Of a stretch of DNA of 64,000 nucleotides, positions 26,704 to 34,745 are shown piece by piece; position 1 is the first letter of the stretch, and the number at the start of each line of letters is the position of its first letter. Both the position numbers and the translations under genes were made by a program. Under the pieces are notes generated by a model. That model did no database searches, was not told where the DNA came from, and saw only the letters and a program-made list of their open reading frames with translations. This stretch comes from Streptomyces parvulus (GTDB lineage: Bacteria > Actinomycetota > Actinomycetes > Streptomycetales > Streptomycetaceae): positions 1-64,000 of the forward strand of contig NZ_BMRX01000008.1 of assembly GCF_014648855.1 (NCBI RefSeq), in the 5' to 3' direction.

Positions 26704-27468
26704 ATGAACGCGACCGACCGCACCCCTGCCGACCTGCTGAGTTCCGCGCTCGCCGCGGACCCGGGACGCCCCCTCGTGACCTTCTACGACGACGCCACCG
26801 GCGAACGCGTCGAACTGTCCGTGGCCACGTTCGCCAATTGGGTGGCCAAGACAGCCAACCTGCTCCAGGACGAACTCTCCGTCGAACCCGGCGACCGGGT
26901 CGCGCTGCTGCTGCCCGCGCACTGGCAGACGGCCGTGTGGCTGCTGGCGTGTGCGTCGGTGGGGGTCGTCGCCGACGTGGCGGGTGACGCGGCGTCGGCC
27001 GACGTGGTCGTCAGCGGGCCGGACGCGGAGTCGCTGGACGCCGCGCGCGCGTGCTCGGGGCCGCGGATCGCGCTGGCCCTGCGGCCGCTCGGGGGGCGGT
27101 TCGCACCGCACGCGCCGGAGGGCTTCGCCGACTACGCGGTGGAGGTGCCGGGGCAGGGGGACCGGTTCGTGCCGTACGCGCCGGTGGATCCGCAGGCGCC
27201 CGCGCTGATCGTCGCGGGGCGGGAGTTCAGCGGGGCGGAGGTCGTGGAGCGGGCACGGGCGGAGGCGTCTGGGCTCGGGCTCACCGGGCCGGGGGCGCGG
27301 ATCCTGTCGGGGCTGCCGTACGACACCTGGGAGGGGTTGAGCGCGGGGTTGTACGGGCCGCTGGCGAGTGGGGGGTCGGTGGTGTTGTGCCGGCATCTGG
27401 AGCGGGCGGGGGACGGGGTGCTGGATCAGCGGATCGAGGCGGAGAGGGTTTCTGCGACGGCTCGGTGA
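26704..27468 (+). CDS. TIGR03089 family protein (AMP-binding-like fragment)
   Basis: A 254-residue protein of an actinobacterial family that resembles the N-terminal part of acyl-CoA synthetases/AMP ligases: VTFYDDATGERVELSVATFA, NWVAKTANLLQDEL, EPGDRVALLLPAHWQT are typical early motifs. The later ATP-binding P-loop (TSGTTGxPK) and the C-terminal lid are absent, so it is unlikely to adenylate anything. The function is unknown. It lies immediately upstream of the LCP gene array and is divergent from the secreted amidase, which makes an envelope link conceivable but unproven. The start is ATG at 26704. Confidence 0.82.
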   Translation: MNATDRTPADLLSSALAADPGRPLVTFYDDATGERVELSVATFANWVAKTANLLQDELSVEPGDRVALLLPAHWQTAVWLLACASVGVVADVAGDAASADVVVSGPDAESLDAARACSGPRIALALRPLGGRFAPHAPEGFADYAVEVPGQGDRFVPYAPVDPQAPALIVAGREFSGAEVVERARAEASGLGLTGPGARILSGLPYDTWEGLSAGLYGPLASGGSVVLCRHLERAGDGVLDQRIEAERVSATAR

Positions 27469-27539
27469 GGTGGGTGTACGGGGGGTGCTGATCCGGCGTT
27501 GACAGGGCGCCCGGGGTCCGAGCTGGGGCGGGGGGGGGT

Positions 27540-27607
27540 GTCGCGGCCCGGCGTTGCGGGGTGCCTCCCCCACCGCCCACCCGTGCCGCCCTGGGGGTAC
27601 CTCCCAG
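27540..27607. repeat. Dispersed intergenic repeat, second copy
   Basis: GCGGCCCGGCG, TTGC, GGGTGCC and CGCCCACCCGTGCCGCCC occur in this order here and at 23541-23590, 4 kb away. Both copies lie in intergenic DNA. The copy here ends in a small hairpin (CTGGG...CCCAG, 27591-27607). This looks like one of the short intergenic repeat families common in Streptomyces chromosomes. Confidence 0.6.
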
Positions 27608-27742
27608 GCCGTTCAGGCACTGGCGGAGGCACGACTGCCCGCAGCTGAGCGAGTCCGACCCGTTCGGCTCAGTATCGTTCCGCGTCTCCCACCCCCGCCC
27701 CGCATGATCGTGAAAGCGCACGCGTGCGGGACGGAGGGAGAC

Positions 27743-28885
27743 GTGAGCGATGACGCCGGGAAGGCGGCGGGGGCGTCCGCGTCCGGGGCCGGGCTGAAGC
27801 GGCGGCGTCGCAGGCGGCGGCTGGGCCGGGCGGGGATCGCGGTCGCCGTGCTCGCCGCCGGCGCCGGGGGCGTCGGCTGGGCGGTGTACGCCAAGCTGAG
27901 CGGCAACATCACGTCGGACGAGGCGGCGGCGGCCGAGCTGGCCCGGTACGAGAGGGAGCGGCCCACCGCCCTGGTCCGCGGCGCTCAGAACGTCCTGCTG
28001 ATCGGCTCGGACTCGCGCGCCGGCGACGGCAACGCGCGCTACGGGCGGGACTCCGGGACCGAGCGCTCGGACACCACGATCCTGCTGCACCTGGCGGCGG
28101 GCCGGGACAGCGCCACCGCCGTCTCCCTCCCCCGCGACCTGATGCTGGACGTGCCCGGCTGCCGCGGCCGGGACGGGTCCCGCACAGAGCCGGTGTTCGC
28201 CCAGTTCAACTACGCCTTCGCGGCGGGCGGTTCGGCGTGCTCGATCCGTACCGTGGAGAAGCTGACCGGCGTCCGCGTCGACCACCACGTGGTCGTCGAC
28301 TTCCAGGGCTTCAAGAAGATGGTCGACGCGCTCGACGGCGTCGAGGTGTGCCTGCGCGAGCCGGTCGACGACAAGGACGCCGGGCTGCGGCTGCCGGCGG
28401 GCCGGGTGACCCTCGACGGCGAGCAGGCCCTCGGCTACGTCCGCGCCCGCAAGTCGCTCGGCGACGGCAGCGACACCGACCGGATGGACCGGCAGCAGCG
28501 CTTCCTGGGCGCGCTCGTGAACAAGGTGCAGAGCAACGGCGTACTGCTGAACCCGGTGAAGCTGTACCCGGTGCTGGACGCGGCCACGTCGTCGCTGACC
28601 ACGGACCCGAACCTGGCGAGCCTGCGCGGTCTGTACGACCTCGTGCGCGGGCTGCGCGACGTCCCCACCGAGCGCGTGCAGTTCCTGACCGTCCCCAGGG
28701 AGGCGTACTCGGGCGACCCCAATCGCGACCAGCTCGTGCAGCCGGATGCCGGGAGGCTCTTCGCCCGGCTGCGGACGGACGAGCCGGTGACGATCGCGGC
28801 GCCCGCCGGGGGCGTGCCGGGTGACACCGAGCCCCCCGCGCCGACGTTCAGCGGGAACACCGCCGACGAAAAGGTCTGCGAGTAA
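27743..28885 (+). CDS. LCP family wall-polymer transferase (LCP-1)
   Basis: LytR-CpsA-Psr proteins transfer lipid-linked glycopolymers to peptidoglycan or arabinogalactan-like acceptors on the outer face of the membrane. This 380-residue member has a short cytoplasmic tail with an Arg-rich run, one membrane helix (about residues 30-50), then the LCP domain: LLIGSDSRAGDG with its Asp, SLPRDLMLDVPGC with the catalytic Arg, LGYVRARKS, and the DTDRMDRQQRFL helix. There is no C-terminal LytR_C domain. I took the GTG at 27743 because GGAGGGAG lies just upstream; an ATG at 27704 lacks a ribosome-binding site. It is the first of six plus-strand LCP genes. Confidence 0.93.
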   Translation: MSDDAGKAAGASASGAGLKRRRRRRRLGRAGIAVAVLAAGAGGVGWAVYAKLSGNITSDEAAAAELARYERERPTALVRGAQNVLLIGSDSRAGDGNARYGRDSGTERSDTTILLHLAAGRDSATAVSLPRDLMLDVPGCRGRDGSRTEPVFAQFNYAFAAGGSACSIRTVEKLTGVRVDHHVVVDFQGFKKMVDALDGVEVCLREPVDDKDAGLRLPAGRVTLDGEQALGYVRARKSLGDGSDTDRMDRQQRFLGALVNKVQSNGVLLNPVKLYPVLDAATSSLTTDPNLASLRGLYDLVRGLRDVPTERVQFLTVPREAYSGDPNRDQLVQPDAGRLFARLRTDEPVTIAAPAGGVPGDTEPPAPTFSGNTADEKVCE

Positions 28886-28959
28886 AGCGCTTTCAAAGAC
28901 GCGGCAAGACCTGAGCAAGGCACGCATGAAAGTACGGACAATTGTCCAAGAAATGCGCT

Positions 28960-29145
28960 GGATTGCCCAGTTGTAAGTTTCGTGGCATGCGTCACTGCCA
29001 TCGCCCCGAGGCGAACCGGGCGGTTAATGTGAGCGATCCGGTGTGCCCGGCCCCCAGGTTCCGCCCGGGCCGCGCACCGAGCGAGCGAGACCGGGTGCCC
29101 TGAGGGGAGGGCGCCGCGTGGCCCCGACGGAGGATTCGGACAACC
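28960..29145 (+). promoter_or_regulatory. Upstream block shared with LCP-4
   Basis: The 16-base word GGATTGCCCAGTTGTA (28960-28975) begins exactly 186 bases before the LCP-2 start; the same word with one change begins 186 bases before LCP-4. A TAATGT hexamer followed by GAGCG (29025-29034) and the GGAGGATT ribosome-binding region are also kept in register. The block probably holds a shared promoter or regulator site. Confidence 0.5.
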
Positions 29146-30840
29146 GTGGACGCGCAAGGCCGTGGACGGGCGGGGGACATCGACCCCGCGGACCAGTGGG
29201 TACTCAACCCGGACACCGGCGAATACGAACTGCGACTGCCCCCTTCCGCAGCGCAGTCGCCCGTGCCGGGCCCCCGGGGGGCCGCGCCCGCCGCCGCGCC
29301 GGACCGCGAGGTCCCGCCCCAGCGCAGGCGTCGTTCGGCCCCGGAGGAACCGCCGCCGGGACGGGCGGGGCGCCGGCGGCCCGCGAAGAAGAAGTCGCGG
29401 GGCAAACGCGTCCTGCTGTGGACCGGCGGCACCATGGCGTTCGTCGTCCTGGCCGGAGGCACCGCCGGATACCTCTACCTCCAGCACCTCAACGACAACA
29501 TCCAGTCCGTCGCCGACGACGGCGCGAGCACCGGTGGCTTCCAGAAGGACAAGGCCATCAACATCCTGCTGATCGGCACCGACAAGCGCACCGGCAGCGG
29601 CAACGAGGGCTACGGCGACACGGGCAGCGCCGGCCATGCCGACACCACGATCCTGCTGCACGTGTCCAAGGACCGCTCCAACGCCACCGCCCTCAGCATC
29701 CCCCGCGACCTGATAGTCGACGTCCCCGACTGCCCGACCACGCAGGAGGACGGGACGCAGAAGGTCATCCCCGGTTCCACCGGCGTCCGCTTCAACACCA
29801 GCCTCGGTCAGGACGGCCGTACGCCCAGCTGCACCATGCGGACCGTCACCGAGCTGACCGGGGTGACGCCGGACAACTTCATGGTGGCCGACTTCAACGC
29901 GGTCAAGACGCTGACCTCGGCCGTCGGCGGCGTCGAGGTGTGCCTGGCGAAGGACATCGACGATCCGGACTCGCACCTGAAGCTGCCGGCCGGCGAGCAC
30001 ACCGTCGAGGGCGAGCAGGCGCTGGCCTTCGTGCGCACCCGGCACTCCGTGGGCTTCGGCGGCGACCTGAGCCGGATCCAGATCCAGCAGCAGTTCCTCA
30101 GCGCCCTGATGCGCAAGCTGAAGTCCAACGACACGCTGACCAGCCCGTCGAAGATGCTGAAGCTGGCCGAGGCGGGCACCGAGGCGCTGACCGTCGACTC
30201 CCAGCTGGACAGCATCGGCAAGCTGAAGGACCTCGGTCTCGAACTGGGCAAGCTGAACACCAAGAACCTGACCTTCACCACCGTGCCGGTGGTCGACAAC
30301 CCGGCCGAGAAGGTCAAGGCGACCGTCGTGCTCAAGGAGGGCCCAGCGCAGCAGGTCTTCGACATGGTGGCCAACGACGTCTCCTTCACCGAGGTCAAGC
30401 AGAAGGAGAAGAAGGAGGCCGCCGCGGTCGCCGCCCGCCTCAAGGGCGAGCGGTCCGAGCCCTCCGAGGTCCGCGTCCGCGTCATGAACGGCGGCGCCCC
30501 CGCCGGCAGCGCCCAGCAGGAGCTGGCCTACCTGCAGACCGACGCCGGCGTCACCAAGTCCGAGAACGCCGGCAACGCCCCCGCCGACCTCTCCAGGACC
30601 ACCCTGGAGTACGCCCCCGACCAGGCCAACCAGGCCCGCGCCCTCGCCGAGATCCTCGGCCTGTCCGGCGCCGCCATGAAGCCCGGCGAGAGCGTCACCA
30701 ACTCCCAGGGCCTGCCCACCATGACCCTCACCCTCGGCAAGGACTTCAAGGGCGCCGGAGTCAAGATCAACGCGGCCGCCGGCAAGACGCCCGAGGGCGT
30801 CGAGAAGTCCACCGCGGACAAGGTCGAGTGCGCGAAGTGA
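29146..30840 (+). CDS. LCP family transferase with LytR_C domain (LCP-2, type A)
   Basis: The 564-residue protein has a Pro/Arg-rich cytoplasmic N-terminus of about 90 residues (with DPADQWVLNPDTGEYELRL), a membrane helix near residues 88-110, an LCP domain (ILLIGTDKRTGSG, SIPRDLIVDVPDC, LAFVRTRHS, GDLSRIQIQQQFL), and from about residue 440 a LytR_C domain (VRVRVMNGGAPAGS). The GTG start at 29146 has GGAGG at 29129-29133. It is the closest paralogue of LCP-4 downstream: the two share their N-terminal motif, upstream DNA and a nearly identical 387-base tract in the 3' half. Polymer and acceptor cannot be told from sequence. Confidence 0.93.
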   Translation: MDAQGRGRAGDIDPADQWVLNPDTGEYELRLPPSAAQSPVPGPRGAAPAAAPDREVPPQRRRRSAPEEPPPGRAGRRRPAKKKSRGKRVLLWTGGTMAFVVLAGGTAGYLYLQHLNDNIQSVADDGASTGGFQKDKAINILLIGTDKRTGSGNEGYGDTGSAGHADTTILLHVSKDRSNATALSIPRDLIVDVPDCPTTQEDGTQKVIPGSTGVRFNTSLGQDGRTPSCTMRTVTELTGVTPDNFMVADFNAVKTLTSAVGGVEVCLAKDIDDPDSHLKLPAGEHTVEGEQALAFVRTRHSVGFGGDLSRIQIQQQFLSALMRKLKSNDTLTSPSKMLKLAEAGTEALTVDSQLDSIGKLKDLGLELGKLNTKNLTFTTVPVVDNPAEKVKATVVLKEGPAQQVFDMVANDVSFTEVKQKEKKEAAAVAARLKGERSEPSEVRVRVMNGGAPAGSAQQELAYLQTDAGVTKSENAGNAPADLSRTTLEYAPDQANQARALAEILGLSGAAMKPGESVTNSQGLPTMTLTLGKDFKGAGVKINAAAGKTPEGVEKSTADKVECAK

Positions 30841-31035
30841 CCTGAGGGCCCCCGAACCCGTCTGACAGGACGACAGTCCATCGGTGCGCCGGGGACGGCC
30901 GGGACGGGACGGCCCTTTCGGGGGCGCGCAATCCGTCGGGGCCGCCGTACAGCCAACGAGGGGCCCCGGACGTCCAACTGTGCGGACAGGTCGCGCGCAG
31001 GGGCACGTCGGCGGGCCCGAGGGTGGGAGAGGGAC

Positions 31036-32727
31036 ATGACGCAGGGCAGTGTGCACGGGGAGGAAACGCGACCGGGCCCGGTACGGCAGGACCGTGGGAC
31101 GGACACCGGCGACGGGGACGGCGGCGGTGCGGACACGTCCGGGAGGCCGGGCCGTCCTGGCGGGAGCCGCCGCCGTCCCGGGCGGGGCCGCGCCGGGCGC
31201 CGGCGGCGGGTGCTGCGCTGGTCGGCGACGACCCTCGCGGTGCTGATACTCGGCACGGCCGGCGCCGGATACCTCTACTACGAGCACCTGAACGGCAACA
31301 TCGAGAAGGGCGCGCGCAGCAACGGCGACTCCAAGGCGCAGCGCACCGAGCCGAACGCGGCCGGGCAGACCCCCCTGAACATCCTGCTGATCGGTTCCGA
31401 CAGCCGGGCCTCCGACGCCAACGTGGCGCTGGGCGGCGGCAGGAACAACCGCGACAACCCGCCGCTGGGCGACGTGCAGATGCTGATCCACCTGTCCGCG
31501 GACCGCAAGAGCGCGGCGGTGGTGAGCATCCCGCGCGACACCCGGGTGGACATCCCCGCCTGCGAGGACGCCGAGACCGGGGAGAAGTTCCCGGCGACCA
31601 ACACCATCATCAACGAGTCGCTGGGCCGCGGCGGCGCCGGCTGCACGCTGGCCACCTGGGAGAACCTCACCGGGGTCTACATCGACCACTGGATGACGAT
31701 CGACTTCGCGGGCGTGGTCTCGATGGCGGACGCCGTCGGCGGCGTCGAGGTCTGCGTGAACCAGAACGTGTGGGACCGCCCGCTGCCCGGCGTGCCCGGC
31801 GGCTCGGGCCTGAAGCTGGAGGCCGGCCGTACCAAGGTGCAGGGTGAGCAGGCGCTCCAGTGGCTGCGCACCCGGCACGCCTGGGGCAGCGACCCGCTGC
31901 GGGCCCGCGCCCAGCACATGTACATGAACTCGATGATCCGGACGCTGAAGCAGCAGAACGTCTTCACCGACACCGGCCGCCTGATGAACCTGGCCGAGGC
32001 CGCCACCAAGTCCCTGACGGTCTCCGAGGAGATCGGCACCGTCAAGAAGCTGTACGACCTGGGCATGCAGCTCAAGACGGTGCCCACGGACCGCATCACC
32101 ATGACGACCATCCCCACCGTGCCGGACGACCAGGACGCCAACCACCTGCTGCCGGCGGCCGACGCGGACAAGATGTGGGCGATGGTCCGCGACGACGTGG
32201 CCTTCGACGACAAGGGAGGCAAGGGAGGCAAGGGCGGCGGAGGCGCCAAGGACGCCGAGAACCCGGAGGACACCGGGGGCTCCACCGGGCGGCCCTCCGA
32301 CGAACCCGCCGCCGACTCCGACATCGGCGTCCTGGTCCAGAACGCCACCCGTTCCGACACGCTCGGCCCGGTCAGCGGCCGGGCCGCCGCGGTCGCCGGG
32401 GCGCTGACGGAGAAGGGCTTCGCGCGGGCCGCCACCGACACGACCGCCGCGCTCTCCGAGGAGCGGACCGTGATCCGCTACCCGAGCGACGGACTGGCGG
32501 GCGACGCACGACGCGTGGCCGAGGCGCTGGGCATCCCGGCGAGCGCGGTGCACAAGTCCGCCGACGTGTCGGGGATCACGCTGGCCGTGGGAGCTGACTG
32601 GCGCTCGGGCACGTCCTATCCGAAGCAGAAGACGCCCGAGGCGGGCGACCTGCCGGAGAGCAGCGACGCACTCAACGGCTCGGACACCGGCAAGTGCATG
32701 GACGTCTACAAGCCCTATCGATGGTAG
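31036..32727 (+). CDS. LCP family transferase with LytR_C domain (LCP-3, type B)
   Basis: The 563-residue protein starts MTQGSVHGEETRPGP with an Arg/Gly-rich cytoplasmic part, a helix near residues 60-82 (LAVLILGTAGAGYLYYEHL), an LCP domain (ILLIGSDSRASDAN, SIPRDTRVDIPAC, LQWLRTRHAWG) and a C-terminal LytR_C domain (GVLVQNATRSDTLG). After the second Arg motif the usual RxxRQQ helix is replaced by RARAQHMYMNSM, a change shared with LCP-5 but not with the other LCP proteins here. A Gly/Lys-rich linker (GGKGGKGGGG) precedes LytR_C. The ATG at 31036 follows GGGAGAGGG. It is 195 bases after LCP-2 and pairs with LCP-5. Confidence 0.92.
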   Translation: MTQGSVHGEETRPGPVRQDRGTDTGDGDGGGADTSGRPGRPGGSRRRPGRGRAGRRRRVLRWSATTLAVLILGTAGAGYLYYEHLNGNIEKGARSNGDSKAQRTEPNAAGQTPLNILLIGSDSRASDANVALGGGRNNRDNPPLGDVQMLIHLSADRKSAAVVSIPRDTRVDIPACEDAETGEKFPATNTIINESLGRGGAGCTLATWENLTGVYIDHWMTIDFAGVVSMADAVGGVEVCVNQNVWDRPLPGVPGGSGLKLEAGRTKVQGEQALQWLRTRHAWGSDPLRARAQHMYMNSMIRTLKQQNVFTDTGRLMNLAEAATKSLTVSEEIGTVKKLYDLGMQLKTVPTDRITMTTIPTVPDDQDANHLLPAADADKMWAMVRDDVAFDDKGGKGGKGGGGAKDAENPEDTGGSTGRPSDEPAADSDIGVLVQNATRSDTLGPVSGRAAAVAGALTEKGFARAATDTTAALSEERTVIRYPSDGLAGDARRVAEALGIPASAVHKSADVSGITLAVGADWRSGTSYPKQKTPEAGDLPESSDALNGSDTGKCMDVYKPYRW

Positions 32728-32746
32728 GAGTTCACGAAAATAGGAG

Positions 32747-32932
32747 GGATTGCCCTGTTGTAGGGGCGGCGAATGTGACACCGGAGTCGTTCGCCGCTGA
32801 ACTGGACGGATAGTGTGAGCGCTCCAGTGCCCCTGCCGCGAGGCCAGCCCTGGCGTCGTGCACTAGTTGACCCTTTATCGTGCGTCTTCCGGAGAAGGCG
32901 CCGCGTGGCCCCCGACGGAGGATTGGGAGACC
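32747..32932 (+). promoter_or_regulatory. Upstream block shared with LCP-2
   Basis: GGATTGCCCTGTTGTA (32747-32762) starts 186 bases before the LCP-4 GTG, the same distance as in LCP-2. A TAGTGT hexamer followed by GAGCG at 32811-32821, then CGCCGCGTGGCCC and GACGGAGGATT, are also common to both. The sequence between them has diverged, so the kept words are likely functional or recently copied. Confidence 0.5.
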
Positions 32933-34669
32933 GTGGACGCGCAAGGACGTGGGCGGGCAGACGATGTCGATCCCGCAGACCAGTGGGTACTGAATCCACG
33001 CACCGGTGAGTACGAACTGCGACTGTCCCCTTCCGCACCGCAGTCGCCCGTCCCCGGCCCCCGGCGGGGCGCACCCCGCTCCCCCGGTTCCGCCAAGGAC
33101 GCCGGCGGCGGCGCGGGCACGGCGCGGCGGCGTACGGCCGCGCCCGGCCGCGAGGTACCGCCCCAGCGGCGGCGCAGGCCCGAGGAGCCGGCACCGGGGC
33201 GGCGCGGACGCCGGCCGGAGAAGAAGTCGAAGGGCAAGCGCGCCCTGCTCTGGGTCGGCGGCAGCACGGCCTTCGTCGTCCTCGTGGCCGGCGTCGGCGG
33301 CTACGTCTACCTCAAGCACCTCGAGGGCAACGTCTCGACGACGGACGTCGGCAGCGCCGGAAGCAGCAGCTTCAAGAAGGACGAGGCCTTCAACATCCTC
33401 ATCATCGGCACCGACAAGCGCACCGGTGAGGGCAACGAGGGCTACGGCGACAAGGGCAGCGTCGGGCACGCGGACACGAACATCCTGCTGCACGTCTCCG
33501 AGGACCGCTCCAACGCCACCGCCCTCAGCATCCCGCGCGACCTGATCGTCGACGTCCCCGACTGCGAGACCGTGCAGGAGGACGGCACGAAGACGATCGT
33601 CCCCGGCACCTCGAACGTCCGCTTCAACACGAGCCTCGGCGAGAGCGGCCGGGACGCGGGCTGCACGATGCGCACCGTGAAGGAAGCGACCGGGATCCAG
33701 CCGGACCACTTCATGATGGCCGACTTCAACGCGGTCAAGACGCTGACCACCGCGGTCGGCGGCGTCGACGTGTGCGTGGAGAAGGCCGTGGACGACCCCA
33801 AGTCCCATCTCAAGCTGCCCGCGGGCGAGTCGAAGGTGGAGGGCGAGCAGGCGCTGGCCTTCGTCCGCACCCGGCACGCCTTCGGCAACGAGGGCGACCT
33901 GGACCGCATCAAGGTGCAGCAGCAGTTCCTGGGCTCGCTCATGCGGAAGATGTCCTCCAGTGACACCCTGACCAGCCCCACCAAGCTGGTGAAGCTCGCC
34001 GAGGCCGCGACCAAGGCCCTGACCGTGGACAAGGCCATCGGCAAGGTGGGCACGCTCAAGGACATGGCCCTGGAGCTGAAGAAGGTGCCGCCGAAGAACA
34101 TCACGTTCACCACGGTGCCGGTGATCGACAACCCCGCCGAGAAGGTCAAGGCGACGGTGGTCGTGAACGAGACCAAGGGTCCCCAGGTCTTCGACATGAT
34201 CAGGAACGACATCTCCTTCACCGAGGTCAAGCAGAAGGAGAAGAAGGAGGCCGCCGCGGTCGCCGCCCGTCTCAAGGGCGAGCGGTCGGAGCCCTCCGAG
34301 GTCCGCGTCCGCGTCATGAACGGCGGCGCCCCCGCCGGCAGCGCCCAGCAGGAGCTGGCCTACCTGCAGACCGACGCCGGCGTCACCAAGTCCGAGAACG
34401 CCGGCAACGCCCCGGGCGAGGTCGCCAAGACCACCCTGGAGTACGCCCCCGACCAGGCCGACCAGGCCCGCGCCCTCGCCGAGATCCTCGGCCTGTCCGG
34501 CGCCGCCATGAAGCCCGGCGAGAGCGTCACCAACTCCCAGGGCCTGCCCACCATGACCCTCACCCTCGGCAAGGACTTCAAGGGCGCCGGGGTCAAGCTC
34601 GACGCCAAGTCGGTCGAGACGCCGGACCTGGACAAGTCCACGGCCGACCAGAAGCAGTGCGCCAGTTGA
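32933..34669 (+). CDS. LCP family transferase with LytR_C domain (LCP-4, type A')
   Basis: The 578-residue paralogue of LCP-2 has the same plan: DPADQWVLNPRTGEYELRL in a Pro/Arg-rich cytoplasmic N-terminus (longer by about 15 residues), a membrane helix near residues 105-125, an LCP domain (ILIIGTDKRTGEGN, SIPRDLIVDVPDC, LAFVRTRHAFG, GDLDRIKVQQQFL) and a LytR_C domain. Bases 34211-34597 match 30379-30765 of LCP-2 without a gap and with few differences, while the earlier parts are clearly more diverged. I took the GTG at 32933 because it aligns with the LCP-2 start; the frame extends 22 codons upstream. It is followed at 76 bases by LCP-5. Confidence 0.93.
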   Translation: MDAQGRGRADDVDPADQWVLNPRTGEYELRLSPSAPQSPVPGPRRGAPRSPGSAKDAGGGAGTARRRTAAPGREVPPQRRRRPEEPAPGRRGRRPEKKSKGKRALLWVGGSTAFVVLVAGVGGYVYLKHLEGNVSTTDVGSAGSSSFKKDEAFNILIIGTDKRTGEGNEGYGDKGSVGHADTNILLHVSEDRSNATALSIPRDLIVDVPDCETVQEDGTKTIVPGTSNVRFNTSLGESGRDAGCTMRTVKEATGIQPDHFMMADFNAVKTLTTAVGGVDVCVEKAVDDPKSHLKLPAGESKVEGEQALAFVRTRHAFGNEGDLDRIKVQQQFLGSLMRKMSSSDTLTSPTKLVKLAEAATKALTVDKAIGKVGTLKDMALELKKVPPKNITFTTVPVIDNPAEKVKATVVVNETKGPQVFDMIRNDISFTEVKQKEKKEAAAVAARLKGERSEPSEVRVRVMNGGAPAGSAQQELAYLQTDAGVTKSENAGNAPGEVAKTTLEYAPDQADQARALAEILGLSGAAMKPGESVTNSQGLPTMTLTLGKDFKGAGVKLDAKSVETPDLDKSTADQKQCAS

Positions 34670-34745
34670 CCTGACGGGCCCCTCGCGCGTCTCTCATGAC
34701 GGCGACGGGCCCGCGGGTGGCGCGGGGGTGGGGAGGGACGCGCAA

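Noticed and set aside
28435..32781. A 1448-codon minus-strand frame opposite LCP-1 to LCP-3
   Set aside because: It spans several genes and intergenic DNA on the opposite strand and looks like a shadow of their codon bias.
28990..34669. The LCP-2/LCP-4 similarity as an assembly artefact
   Set aside because: The two genes differ clearly outside the 387-base tract, and the intervening and flanking genes differ, so a collapsed or repeated contig does not explain it.
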